64,000 nt of DNA from Flavihumibacter sp. UBA7668 (GCF_002483205.1 NZ_DLHM01000005.1:626817-690816); one strand, 5' to 3'. Shown: positions 41,292-50,774, numbered from the stretch's first letter. A program made the numbers and translations. Notes: generated by a model not told the origin, from the sequence alone.

Positions 41292-41823
41292 GATGCATTC
41301 CTTTTTGAGCAATATTTTTTTGTAAGAGCAAGCGACTTTTATTAAGCTGCGATTTTGATGTGCCTACTGAAATGTCCAGAAGGGCCGCAATTTCCTGGTG
41401 ATCATATCCCTCCACAACAAACAGATTAAAAACCGTTCGGTAACCGGGTGGTAATTGCAATATCAACTCAAACAAATCTGCTGCATCCAGCTTTGATAAA
41501 ATATCTTCTCCTTCCTGAGCAAGTTCTTCCGATGGTTCGCCCGCCATTACAAAACTGTGTTGTTTCCTTAAATGCATCAGACATTCATTTACCATAATTC
41601 GCCTGCACCAGGAATAAAATCCGTTCAGGTACTGAAATTCAAAACCAGGGAGATGTTGAAATAGTTTCAGCATACCGGATAACATCAACTCCTCCGCATC
41701 CTCCCTGTTTTTGACGTATCGCAAACACAGCAATAACATCCGGTCGGAAAGCTCATTGAAAAGAGCCTGCTCGGCAGCCTGATTTCCGTCTTTAATTTGT
41801 ATAAGTAAATTTGCTACATCCAT
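41269..41823 (-). CDS. ECF-type RNA polymerase sigma factor
   Basis: A 184-residue sigma factor. Region 2 reads LSDRMLLLCLRYVKNREDAEELMLSGMLKLFQHLPGF (split), with W in FYSWCRRIMVNE. Region 4 reads LPPGYRTVFNLFVVEGYDHQEIAALLDISVGTSKSQLNKSR (split), a normal -35-binding helix-turn-helix. It belongs to the group common in Bacteroidota beside single-helix anti-sigma genes. Its stop lies 23 bp inside the next gene. Whether it partners with PorX, as a sigma factor does in Porphyromonas, cannot be told from sequence. Confidence 0.92.
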   Translation of the reverse strand: MDVANLLIQIKDGNQAAEQALFNELSDRMLLLCLRYVKNREDAEELMLSGMLKLFQHLPGFEFQYLNGFYSWCRRIMVNECLMHLRKQHSFVMAGEPSEELAQEGEDILSKLDAADLFELILQLPPGYRTVFNLFVVEGYDHQEIAALLDISVGTSKSQLNKSRLLLQKNIAQKGMHHVRRKTI

Positions 41824-41913
41824 TCGCTTGTTCCGTAAACTACTAATAGAAATGCAGGCAATGGATTAAAGGTTGCCCCGGCCTAAAATAATTCTTTCAG
41901 CGGGGCCGAAATG

Positions 41914-44900
41914 TTAATCCTGCTGGCGAATGGCTTTTGCAATGGCCTCCAGTTGCTCATTGAAGCTGCTTAACTGCTGCAGAAACTGACTGGAACTGTC
42001 TTCTCCCTGTAATGCTCCAAACCGGTTGTTTTTTCTGAAAATGGCCAGTATATCATCCCAACGTCTCTTTTCCTCCTCAGTGAGGATGCCGGCAATTTCT
42101 TTTAGCTTCAACAGGTTGGCCTCCGCATCGGAAGTTAATGTTTGTGATTCCCCTTCATAATGTGATTTGATCAGGCTCGTAATTTCCTCCGCATTCATCA
42201 GCGGTACAACTTTACCAGCCAGCTTGTTCATATTACGATAGGAGCCCTGCAGTTTGAATGGCGGTTCAGTTCGATAAGCATCTTTCATCGCTGCACTCGC
42301 AATGTATTGCTGATTTACTTTCAATACAATATCCCGGATTCGAATCAGGTTCTTTAATATGATAATAGCATCCTCAATTTCCTGCTGGGGATAATTCCCC
42401 TCCAGGTCAGGGATCATTTCAGCGGAGGTTTCAATGTATTGAATCAATTTGTATAGATCATCAAAACTACGGTTCGTGATTCTCTGCAGGTAACTGTTTT
42501 CTGCAACACTGTTTTCAATCAGACTGAGGCTGAAAAGATGACCTGAACCACCAATTACATCCCCCAGATTATAGACATCAGCCCGGTTGGCCAACATGTC
42601 GGGAATTTTAAACTGCTCCCCGCTTTCTGTGTAAGGGTTCCCAGCCATAACCACACAAAACCGTTTTCCACGCAGGTCATAGGTTTTGCTATCCCCTTCA
42701 AAGATGCCATCCATTTTTCTTTGTCCATCTGCCAGCGAAATAAATTTTTGCAGAAATTCCGGATTGCAGTGCTGGATATCATCTATATACAGCATCACAT
42801 TATCGGCCATTTCAAAAGCCAGATTGATTTTTTTCAACTCTTCTCTTGCACCGGATGTGGTGGCTTCCATAGGGTCAATGGAACGTATCTGGTGACCGAT
42901 CGTAGGACCGTTAATCTTTACAAAATGAAGTCCCATTGTTTTGGCCAGGTATTCCATCAGTGTTGTTTTTCCATAACCGGGTGGTGAAACTAATAATAAC
43001 ATGCCCATTCTGGCAGTTCGTTTGTCTTCACCTGCCGCTCCTAATTGTTTGGCAAGATTGGCGCCGATCAGAGGAAAATAAACATCATTGATCAAACGGT
43101 TTCGCACAAAGGAACTTAATACTTTGGGTTCCAGTTCGGCTATTTTTAATTGCTTTCTGTATTCCTGTACCAACGCTTCCTTCTGTTTATTGAATTGAAA
43201 AAAAGCCGGAACGATTTCATTAAAATAGGCAGCTAGCTTTGCCTGAAAAGAGTGATAATTCAATTCATAAACGGCCTCCTGAATTACCGGATGTGTCCCT
43301 TTAATTTCATTCAGCAGAACCGTATCTGATCCGGCTTTCTCTTTGTATGGATGCTGATTGAACAACAGCAGACAAACGGTTTCATTCAGGTAAATAAGAT
43401 CGGAAGAACGAACAGCAGACTGCATAAAAGCCTCCAGCCAGCTTTGGATAATATAAAAACGTTCCGTAACACCAAATGCCGGATTCTCCGTTTCCAGAAG
43501 GAAGGATTCCAGTCTTTTTTTTGATTGCAGGTATTCCCTGAATTCTTTTTTTATCCGCATGGCCTGCTGGCTGCAGGTAAACTGTTTGCCATTGGAAAAC
43601 TCCTGATAAAGGTAAACTGCTATTTCTTTTGAACTGGCTGCATGGTAGGGCAGGAGGGAAGGTTGGTAACATGCTGCAACTTCCTTCTCCAAAAATCCAA
43701 ACTGCCTGCTTTGTGGAAAACTTTGCTCGATAGCATGCGCAGCCGTAATTAATTGAAGCAGTCGATTTTTTGTTGCATCCTCCAATTGAAACCAGAATAA
43801 TTGAGCGGTTACTCTGACAGAGGGAGCATATTGAAGAATGCCTAATTCTGCCTGTATTTTTTTTAAGCCGCTGTATATTTTGAGTGCATCTGTATTGTGC
43901 ACTCCTTTTAAATAAGCCGCAGCAAAATCCCGTTCTGTTTTATCATTGATAAAATTTTCGGCATTCCGGAAATCTTCCACTGTTAAGCTTTCTAGGAAGG
44001 TTTCGTATGCCAGGTATTCTGCACGGTATACTTCCCTGTTTTCAGAAATCAATTCCTGTTCCCAGATGGATCGGTACTGATAAAGTTCTGTTGCAGTTAC
44101 CTCTTTATAAAAACTGGTCCCGATTAAATGAAAGAATAATTTTTCATTCCTGCGGATAATCGTCAGATCCAGCACCTGTTTGTTGACAACAAATTTATAC
44201 TTGCCCAGGGCCAGTATGTTTTTGCCGTCCTCAAATAATTCCGTTTTGTCTTTAAGCTGGCGCAGCGCATTTTCCTGCGCCAGTTTAACCAGGTTTTGGA
44301 GATTTTCCGCTTTGGCTACATCCCCTAATTCCGTCAGTTCGTTTACCAGACTCCGAACCTTGTCGATCATTAAATCAGTTGAGAAAAATGCATAAATGCT
44401 TTCCTTCTTGTCGAAGGACAAAACTTTATTCTCAATATTTTTTAATACCCGGATTCCTATTTGTTCAAGTGAGCTGGTACGTTTATTAATCTGGGCAACT
44501 AGTAGTTCTTTCTTACCATTAAAGGCTTTGATCACTTCATCACGCTTATCGGCAATTTTCTGAACAAAGTCCTCAAAATCGGCAAATTTGCTTTCGAGTT
44601 CCTCTACCTGAATACTGATTTTGGCAAAATAATCATCGCATTTTTCAGGTGAATTGGACAAATCCAGGAAGTTGACGATACTTTGTTCCAGTAAGGTCAG
44701 CTGTGCATGAAACTCGCCGGTTGATTCCTTTGTTCTAAGTGCTGTGATGGTTCGGGTCAAATCCGCCTTTACCTCATTGAGCGATGCAAAAATCAGGGAG
44801 ATTTTTTCAATAATCCGGGTAGTTTGGGTACTGTCCTCAATTTTCAAACTATTGAGGATATCAATTACCATTTCCAACTGGGATGCAATATTTTTTACCG

Positions 44901-46779
44901 CTTCAGAAATCACTTGTGCATCCACCACTTTAACCACAGCGGATACGGCTTGCTTTTGTTCAATCACCCGCTGTTCATACGGGGCAAGCGCCTCTTCTTT
45001 CAATAAAAACTGAATTGTATCCTGAGAGAGGGAATTGTTATAGGACTGTAATATTTCCTTTAGCTGATCAACCGCAGTAGAATCGATATAGCGGATATTA
45101 TGCAGATCAATCACTGCGCCCTGCATTCCTCTGGTGGTAGCCAGCAAGCCAACCAGCTGATCCAATGATTGGATGGAAGCATTTTTTATATCGATTACCA
45201 GCTGATCCACTTTTTTCTTCATCGCTTGCAGACTCTCTCTGGCATGTTTGCGTTGCGACTGTACCTTGGCAAATTCGTCAATGGCGGTGTTGGCAATTGT
45301 CCGAATCTGATAAAGAGGAATGGATAAATTCCCCGTTTCTTCATCCTTAATCCAGAAATAAGAATCAAGTATGTCGGATGTTTTTTTATGGATATCCTCG
45401 TAAAGATCTTCGTAGCTGTCCTCCTTTTGTAAAAGCTGAATAATTTCCTGGCTTTCGCTCATGGCACCAACAATTGCCTTATTCCCGATTTTATACAGCA
45501 CATTATTACTGAGTGCAAGATTTTCTTTCAGGAAAACAGTATAAGGAGTTTCCCAGATCTGCACCTGGTGATGACGAACGGCTTCATTTTCGGAACGGAA
45601 ATAAATCAGGGTGCCATCGCTGAAAATGGTATAGCCATTACAGATGATCGGCGTTTCCACTTTTTGCGCAATCATATTATAGGACATCAATACATAGGTG
45701 TTCGAGGATTTCTGGTAAAAGCAATAAAGAAAATCTTCGCCGTTGGGCGATGCCGTACTCTGGATAAATTCCAGATCAGTTATTCCATTTTCAAACAGTT
45801 TATATTCCCCGTTCTGTAAATAGTATCCATTAGGAAAAATGATTCCCTGATTATCAGGTAAAACAATGCCTGCATCCAGCAGACTTGGTATTGAGGTGAC
45901 CTGCTTGGTTCGTACATTAAATATATAGGCCCTGAATGCTTCCTGGTAAGGTTGTATTTTTATGGCGATAAGGTTACCCAAATCAGCATAATAATAATTG
46001 GCATCATCCAATTGCTGATCCCTGTTCAGGACCGGGTCCGAATAAATCCCTTTGCCTGTATCTGTATTGTTTTCGATTTTAAAGGTGATGTCACCGTTCA
46101 AAGCTTCAATAAAAACCTTATCTAAAACAGATATGTGCGGATGCAATCCCAACCGACGATTACTGAGATCAGTTTTGACCCATTGAAAATCGTATTGTTC
46201 AGCCTGACGTACTTCATGAATGCTTCGATCGTCAATATAAGTGAGCTGCTCGTTTTTTATCAGCCATTTAAATGCTTTCCGATCATCCGGATTCTTGCTT
46301 GTTTGAAATACCATATAGAGATAATTCTCTGTTCTGGTAAACCGGGCAAAAATGGAATCGCGGTAATACTTGTACAGATTGGTGTAATCTGTTATAAAAT
46401 TGGGATCCTCAATCAGCGTTGGCGGCTGTGGTTCGAAATGATCGCCGGTGAAGGTATAAATACTGAATACATCACTTAGCTGGATATCTTCCCTTAGTCC
46501 GAAATGAACATTATAGGCAAAGATGGTGTGTTTGCCAATGGTGGTAATACCACGGGCAACTCCATTATTCTCGGTAGTAATGCGCTGATTGGCAATCAGC
46601 CGGAAACCGGAAGAATTGAAAATTTCTTTTCTTGCTGCATTCAGTTTAGCCAGCCGGTTCGATAATTCAAGCCGCTGTTCCGCTAAGCGGTTCCGGATAA
46701 TTTCGTACGTGCCCGAATCCAGCAACGCATTGCTATTATGTTCATTTCCTGCCATTCGATCATTCTGAGTAGCGTTCAC
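41914..46779 (-). CDS. Giant MoxR-like AAA+ ATPase (DNA repair ATPase/DUF3686-like), 1621 residues
   Basis: A very large cytosolic protein. Residues ~1-450 are strand-rich with a repeating pattern that suggests a beta-propeller-like sensor (NNGVARGITTIGKHTIFAYN near the start). Residues ~480-850 are long alpha-helical, probably coiled coil. Residues ~850-1230 are mixed. The AAA+ domain has Walker A SPPGYGKTT (Lys1271), Walker B VMLYIDDIQH (Asp1333, Asp1334) and a MoxR-like sensor block FCVVMAGNPYTESG. The Walker B ends DD rather than the usual DE. It resembles proteins labelled DNA repair ATPase or DUF3686, but the context is membrane stress. It is the last gene of the YbjN-PspA-YqiJ-flotillin operon, 6 bp after the flotillin gene. 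A chaperone-like remodelling role is inferred. Confidence 0.8.
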   Translation of the reverse strand: MNATQNDRMAGNEHNSNALLDSGTYEIIRNRLAEQRLELSNRLAKLNAARKEIFNSSGFRLIANQRITTENNGVARGITTIGKHTIFAYNVHFGLREDIQLSDVFSIYTFTGDHFEPQPPTLIEDPNFITDYTNLYKYYRDSIFARFTRTENYLYMVFQTSKNPDDRKAFKWLIKNEQLTYIDDRSIHEVRQAEQYDFQWVKTDLSNRRLGLHPHISVLDKVFIEALNGDITFKIENNTDTGKGIYSDPVLNRDQQLDDANYYYADLGNLIAIKIQPYQEAFRAYIFNVRTKQVTSIPSLLDAGIVLPDNQGIIFPNGYYLQNGEYKLFENGITDLEFIQSTASPNGEDFLYCFYQKSSNTYVLMSYNMIAQKVETPIICNGYTIFSDGTLIYFRSENEAVRHHQVQIWETPYTVFLKENLALSNNVLYKIGNKAIVGAMSESQEIIQLLQKEDSYEDLYEDIHKKTSDILDSYFWIKDEETGNLSIPLYQIRTIANTAIDEFAKVQSQRKHARESLQAMKKKVDQLVIDIKNASIQSLDQLVGLLATTRGMQGAVIDLHNIRYIDSTAVDQLKEILQSYNNSLSQDTIQFLLKEEALAPYEQRVIEQKQAVSAVVKVVDAQVISEAVKNIASQLEMVIDILNSLKIEDSTQTTRIIEKISLIFASLNEVKADLTRTITALRTKESTGEFHAQLTLLEQSIVNFLDLSNSPEKCDDYFAKISIQVEELESKFADFEDFVQKIADKRDEVIKAFNGKKELLVAQINKRTSSLEQIGIRVLKNIENKVLSFDKKESIYAFFSTDLMIDKVRSLVNELTELGDVAKAENLQNLVKLAQENALRQLKDKTELFEDGKNILALGKYKFVVNKQVLDLTIIRRNEKLFFHLIGTSFYKEVTATELYQYRSIWEQELISENREVYRAEYLAYETFLESLTVEDFRNAENFINDKTERDFAAAYLKGVHNTDALKIYSGLKKIQAELGILQYAPSVRVTAQLFWFQLEDATKNRLLQLITAAHAIEQSFPQSRQFGFLEKEVAACYQPSLLPYHAASSKEIAVYLYQEFSNGKQFTCSQQAMRIKKEFREYLQSKKRLESFLLETENPAFGVTERFYIIQSWLEAFMQSAVRSSDLIYLNETVCLLLFNQHPYKEKAGSDTVLLNEIKGTHPVIQEAVYELNYHSFQAKLAAYFNEIVPAFFQFNKQKEALVQEYRKQLKIAELEPKVLSSFVRNRLINDVYFPLIGANLAKQLGAAGEDKRTARMGMLLLVSPPGYGKTTLMEYLAKTMGLHFVKINGPTIGHQIRSIDPMEATTSGAREELKKINLAFEMADNVMLYIDDIQHCNPEFLQKFISLADGQRKMDGIFEGDSKTYDLRGKRFCVVMAGNPYTESGEQFKIPDMLANRADVYNLGDVIGGSGHLFSLSLIENSVAENSYLQRITNRSFDDLYKLIQYIETSAEMIPDLEGNYPQQEIEDAIIILKNLIRIRDIVLKVNQQYIASAAMKDAYRTEPPFKLQGSYRNMNKLAGKVVPLMNAEEITSLIKSHYEGESQTLTSDAEANLLKLKEIAGILTEEEKRRWDDILAIFRKNNRFGALQGEDSSSQFLQQLSSFNEQLEAIAKAIRQQD

Positions 46780-46785
46780 AATGAA

Positions 46786-48813
46786 TTACAATTTTTTGTT
46801 GGAGAGTCCCAGGTTATTCGCCAGGTTCGCCAGGTTTAATAACATTGGGCGGTCTCCTTCAGAACTTTGTTGTTGCATTTTTAAAATAAGACTGGAGATG
46901 GTCAGGTTTTTTATATCATTGGTGGTGATATTGTATTTTTCTGCAAATCCCCGAATACGCTCCAACAGGTCGCCACTATTGGATCCGTCACCTATCAGTG
47001 CCCTTTTGATATCGGTAGCATTTTCACTTTCATTGATCAGGCGGTCAAATCCTTTTGCATTGGAAATCTGGTTAACGATATTCTGGAAGAACATGGTTTC
47101 ACCTCCAACAATATCAATATTGGCAGACTTCAATGCTTCTGCCAGCACACCGGCCTGCGCATCTGCAATATCTTTCTGAATATGGATTTGAGCCAATGCA
47201 ATATCTTTCTCTTTTTGTAAGAGCAGTTTGAATTCTTCGTGGTCTTTTCCAACAGCATCCAGTTTTTTCATGGCTTCTGCTTTTTCTTCAATGCCTGCTG
47301 CCTCAGCCAATGCTTTCTCTTTGGTTACCTCCGCCTGTGTCAAACCTTCTTTCCGTCTGGCTTCCGCAATTTTTTCAATTACCGATGCGTCTACTGTACC
47401 CTGTCTTTCTGTTGCTTCTGCTTTTGCAATCATTACTTCAGCTTCTGATAAGCCCAGAGTAGCTTCTTCCCTGGCCTGCGCATCTGCCAGAATTTTACGG
47501 GCTTCTGCCTGTTTAACGGCTGCTTCTTTTTTAGCTTCTGCATCTATCACCAGTTGCTTGGCTTTTTCTTCCGCCGCTTTTTTATCAGCTTCCGCCGCCT
47601 TTACGGTATAGATAAGTTTTTCTTCCGCTTCTCTGCTGGCTTCGGTAATGCCAACAATTTTTGTACGCTCCACTTCCCGGAAAGCTTCCAGGTCTTTTAT
47701 TCCCTGTTGTTCTTCCACCACGCCTTTTTCCAGTCGAACCCTTTCTTTGATTACATCCTGAATATTCTTCCGCTCTACTTCTATGGTTTTCTCTTTTTCA
47801 ATCTGCGCAAGGGTTACAATTTTTTCTCTTTCGGTTGCTTCCAGTGCCCGGTCTTTTTCCACCCGTTCTGTTTCTACGGCGTCCGTTCTTTGCTTGTTCT
47901 TTTCAGCTATGATAATCTGGCGCAATTTGTTTTCTTCCTGAATGGCAAGTGATTCTTCTGTTCTGATTTTAACAGTTTCAGCTTTCAAACGCTCTTCTTC
48001 CCGCACTTTCATAATCTCTGCATTTTCACGGGCCTTGATATTGTCTATTTCCCGGCGTTGTTTTTCCTCCTTCTCGGCCATCTGTCGCTCCAGTTCAAGG
48101 ATGGCTTCTCTTGCTTCTACGTTCTGCTTCTTGATTACTTTTTCTTCCTCGCGTTTAATGAGGTTGGCCTTAATATTTTGTTCTGCCGTTAATTCTGTGA
48201 TCTTTTTTATACCCTGTGAATCCAGGATATTCTGCGGACTTAAAAAACTGATCTCTGTTTGTTCCAGGTAGTCAATGGCGCAATCATCCAGAATATACCC
48301 ATTCAGGTCCGTTCCAATAATATTCAGAATCTCTGTTCTGAATTCCCGACGGGCTTCATACAATTCAATGAAATCAAATTTTTTACCTACTGTTTTTAAG
48401 GCTTCTGAAAACTTGGCTTCAAACAGATTGCGGAGGGTTTCAACATCACTGGCTCTTTCTGTACCAATGATCTGTGCCACATTCAGCACATCGTCCACGC
48501 TTTTATTTACACGAACAAAGAAAGCTACTTTAATGTCTGCCCGTATATTGTCTTTACAGATTAATCCATCATTTTCCATCCGGTCGATCTGGAGCTTCTT
48601 AACAGAAATATCCATGATTTCCATTTTATGGAGAATGGGGATAACATACATGCCTTTATTAAAGGCTACTTTACCACCCCCCACACCGGTACGCACAATG
48701 GCTTTTCCCTGGGGAATTTTTTTATAAAAAGTGGCAAATGCAAAAAGTACAATAAAAATGAAAAAGACAATACCTCCGATTAGCAATAAGCTGATTCCTC
48801 CTAGTGCTCCCAT
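46786..48813 (-). CDS. Flotillin/YqiK-like SPFH (Band 7) protein
   Basis: A 675-residue protein anchored by one N-terminal membrane helix (about residues 5-27). An SPFH/Band 7 domain follows (QGKAIVRTGVGGGKVAFNKGMYVIPILH, split; to about residue 210). The rest up to residue ~520 is a very long Glu/Ala/Lys-rich coiled coil (EEAKQLV-type heptads), as in flotillins. The C-terminal part (IDIVGGETMFFQNIVNQISNAKG, split) fits the YqiK/flotillin end. Flotillins oligomerise into membrane microdomain scaffolds. It lies between a YqiJ-like gene and the giant AAA+ gene. Confidence 0.9.
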   Translation of the reverse strand: MGALGGISLLLIGGIVFFIFIVLFAFATFYKKIPQGKAIVRTGVGGGKVAFNKGMYVIPILHKMEIMDISVKKLQIDRMENDGLICKDNIRADIKVAFFVRVNKSVDDVLNVAQIIGTERASDVETLRNLFEAKFSEALKTVGKKFDFIELYEARREFRTEILNIIGTDLNGYILDDCAIDYLEQTEISFLSPQNILDSQGIKKITELTAEQNIKANLIKREEEKVIKKQNVEAREAILELERQMAEKEEKQRREIDNIKARENAEIMKVREEERLKAETVKIRTEESLAIQEENKLRQIIIAEKNKQRTDAVETERVEKDRALEATEREKIVTLAQIEKEKTIEVERKNIQDVIKERVRLEKGVVEEQQGIKDLEAFREVERTKIVGITEASREAEEKLIYTVKAAEADKKAAEEKAKQLVIDAEAKKEAAVKQAEARKILADAQAREEATLGLSEAEVMIAKAEATERQGTVDASVIEKIAEARRKEGLTQAEVTKEKALAEAAGIEEKAEAMKKLDAVGKDHEEFKLLLQKEKDIALAQIHIQKDIADAQAGVLAEALKSANIDIVGGETMFFQNIVNQISNAKGFDRLINESENATDIKRALIGDGSNSGDLLERIRGFAEKYNITTNDIKNLTISSLILKMQQQSSEGDRPMLLNLANLANNLGLSNKKL

Positions 48814-48877
48814 GGTTTATAGTTGGTTTAATGGTTAACAGATCGATTAAGTTGGTAAGATAAGGTGAGAACGGTGT

Positions 48878-49558
48878 TTATACAATATTGGACAAATTAA
48901 TTTCCCGCACTACCAGATAATATTTTTTATCGGGGGATTCATCTGCAATCATTACATCCGCATTATAATCCAGTACTTCACCTGTTTTACTCTGCACATT
49001 GATGCGGATGATATCTGACTGAACCTGCAATTCTGCAGCACCGATTTTGTCTCCGGATATGGCAGATCGCATTTTCGCCGTACGTCCTATCAGATCGTGG
49101 GCTTCTTCTCCATTGTATCCCATGGCTGCATATACTTTTACCAGTGGCCTGGTAGCATATCGTGTTATAAAAAAGGCTACCAGAAAAACAGGCAGCAAAA
49201 TGAAAACAGATTTCCATCCCCATGCGGCCAATCCCAGTGTGATGGAAGAAACAAGAGTTACTATCCAGGCAATAAACTTGAAGGTCGAGTACACCACCAT
49301 AAAAGGTACCTTTCCAATATTTACAAATTCAAGTGCTTTTTGAAAGCCGGATTTATCTCCTGTCGAATCATTCAGGTCTGTTTCCGTATCGGTATCAACA
49401 TCTGCACCATCGAGGTCCAGGTCGGCGTCGATTTCGCTGCCGCCAAACAGGTCGCCGGCAATAAAGGTGAAGAGCCAGTATAAAGCGGTGATACCGGTTA
49501 GCACCGTCATAACGGCATTGCTCAATGGATTAAAAAGCAGTTCAGTTAAATCCGACAT
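48878..49558 (-). CDS. YqiJ/NfeD-like membrane protein with OB-fold domain
   Basis: A 226-residue membrane protein. A first hydrophobic segment (about 14-34) is followed by an Asp-rich loop (residues ~41-66; DADLDLDGADVDTDTETD) that could bind calcium. Two more membrane segments follow (~82-105 and ~113-132). The last ~80 residues are a small beta domain (LIGRTAKMRSAISGDKIGAAELQV, split) like the OB fold of NfeD/YqiJ proteins. Such proteins accompany flotillins in many bacteria. Its stop is 64 bp before the flotillin gene and its start is 3 bp after pspA. Confidence 0.85.
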   Translation of the reverse strand: MSDLTELLFNPLSNAVMTVLTGITALYWLFTFIAGDLFGGSEIDADLDLDGADVDTDTETDLNDSTGDKSGFQKALEFVNIGKVPFMVVYSTFKFIAWIVTLVSSITLGLAAWGWKSVFILLPVFLVAFFITRYATRPLVKVYAAMGYNGEEAHDLIGRTAKMRSAISGDKIGAAELQVQSDIIRINVQSKTGEVLDYNADVMIADESPDKKYYLVVREINLSNIV

Positions 49559-49561
49559 CGG

Positions 49562-50275
49562 TTATTCGGGGTTTTCGGTTATGCCTAGTTTTTCTTTGAT
49601 GGCTTTCAGGTCTTTTTCTATTGCCATCGAATCATCTTTTACTAAGTCGTTTAATTCATCTTTTAAGTTGCTTTTGCCTCGGGCTATTTCTCCATATGCT
49701 TTGGCAAGTGCTTCCTGATCTTCCACTTTTGCTTTCATTCGTTCCAGCATGGCAATGGTTCCATTGGTATCAAGTTGTGCCAGTTGTTTATTTACCTGTT
49801 CGGTAGCCTTACTCACTTTGACCCTTGCCTTCAGTGTTCTCAATTCCTTTTCCCATTTATCCATATTCTCTTTGAGAATCTCTGTGTTGCGCAGCATGTC
49901 GCGGGAAGATTGCTGCAAACTCATTACCTGATTTCCCAATTCTTCTGATTCTGCATAAAATTTTCTGCGGAGCGATAAAGCTTCTCTTGCCAGTTCCTCC
50001 GCTTTGGCTATATCCACCTGCCCAGCCTGTGCCTTCTGCATGATTAAGATAGCTTTTTCTGCATAATTCATCGACTCTTTCTGGCAGTGGAGCTGATCAT
50101 TTTCTGTTCGGATTGCCAGTGCTTTTACTTTTGCGTAGGCTTCCGTAGCTTCCGTCAGTTCCTGCCTTAATTCACGTAAACCCTGCTCTGTCATTTTTAC
50201 CGGATCTTCCATTTTCTCAACAGCTGCATGGATTTCTGCCTGACCTATTCTGAAGAGACGTTTGAAAATGTTCAT
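49562..50275 (-). CDS. pspA: PspA/IM30-family protein
   Basis: A 237-residue, almost entirely helical protein: MNIFKRLFRIGQAEIHAAVEKMEDP is the amphipathic start that binds membranes, and the coiled-coil core runs to about residue 190 (LRQELTEATEAYAKVKALAIRTE, split). The family (PspA, Vipp1) forms ESCRT-III-like rods and repairs membranes under stress. The short C-terminus lacks an extended Vipp1 tail. Start at 50275 is chosen because the longer frame adds residues before the amphipathic helix. It is the second gene of the operon, 10 bp after the YbjN-like gene. Confidence 0.93.
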   Translation of the reverse strand: MNIFKRLFRIGQAEIHAAVEKMEDPVKMTEQGLRELRQELTEATEAYAKVKALAIRTENDQLHCQKESMNYAEKAILIMQKAQAGQVDIAKAEELAREALSLRRKFYAESEELGNQVMSLQQSSRDMLRNTEILKENMDKWEKELRTLKARVKVSKATEQVNKQLAQLDTNGTIAMLERMKAKVEDQEALAKAYGEIARGKSNLKDELNDLVKDDSMAIEKDLKAIKEKLGITENPE

Positions 50276-50285
50276 GGTTGTAAGT

Positions 50286-50678
50286 TTATCTTTTTGAAAA
50301 TTCAATTATCTGGGTGGCATATTCGCTAAGTAGTAAGCCTAAAGAATTAATGGCTCCTTCAAATTCATTAAAGTTGATATTTTCCAATTGCATGGTGTAC
50401 CGGAACAGTACTTTATTCCCCTCTTCATTGATTACAAAAGCACCATGAATGGTATCCCTGTTTTTTTGGAGAAGTAGTTTAAACATATCGCAATGGTCTT
50501 CCTGAAAAGAAAACAGGAATTGCTCCATTATCAGGATTGGTGGTGCTATTCCGATTATAAGGTTGTGAATGCCATCAGCCTGGTTTTCAATTTTTAAAAT
50601 GCCCTGCTGTTCCTCTTTGTACAAGATCCGGCAATTCAATTGCTCAATAAACCCTTCGATCTGTTCTATATAATTCAT
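50286..50678 (-). CDS. YbjN-like protein (CesT/Tir chaperone fold)
   Basis: A 130-residue cytosolic alpha/beta protein: MNYIEQIEGFIEQLNCRILYKEEQQGILKIENQ (split), then LIIGIAPPILIMEQFLFSF and a final helix. Strand order and size match the YbjN/type III secretion chaperone fold. Start at 50678 is preferred over a longer frame that would place the start upstream of the promoter box. It is the first gene of the five-gene operon, behind a perfect promoter (50733-50702). In related loci such proteins accompany PspA; the partner here is unknown. Confidence 0.8.
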   Translation of the reverse strand: MNYIEQIEGFIEQLNCRILYKEEQQGILKIENQADGIHNLIIGIAPPILIMEQFLFSFQEDHCDMFKLLLQKNRDTIHGAFVINEEGNKVLFRYTMQLENINFNEFEGAINSLGLLLSEYATQIIEFSKR

Positions 50679-50701
50679 TGGCTTCGGTTTCTTGGTCTTA
50701 T

Positions 50702-50733
50702 CAAATTTACAAAATGGATTTAAAAAATGCAAA
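50702..50733 (-). promoter_or_regulatory. Promoter of the YbjN-PspA-YqiJ-flotillin-AAA operon
   Basis: On the minus strand TTTG and TAAATTTG are spaced by 20 bp, a perfect Bacteroidota consensus. The -7 box ends 23 bases before the YbjN-like start. It lies back-to-back with the XRE regulator promoter. Confidence 0.8.
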
Positions 50734-50766
50734 TAAAATTAGCAGTCTGATAAAATAAATTACATG

Positions 50767-50774
50767 TATCTTTG
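50767..50774 (+). promoter_or_regulatory. -7 promoter box directly before the XRE regulator
   Basis: TATCTTTG ends 5 bases before the ATG at 50780. A weak TCTG lies 17 bp upstream. The transcript would be leaderless or nearly so. Confidence 0.5.

Noticed and set aside
41866..41910. Possible terminator between the AAA+ gene and the sigma gene
   Set aside because: GC-rich arms pair over only about 5 bp around a long loop and there is no U run; not convincing.
47228..47952. Long plus-strand frames opposite the flotillin coiled coil
   Set aside because: They arise from the antisense of Glu/Ala/Lys-rich codons and show no domain.
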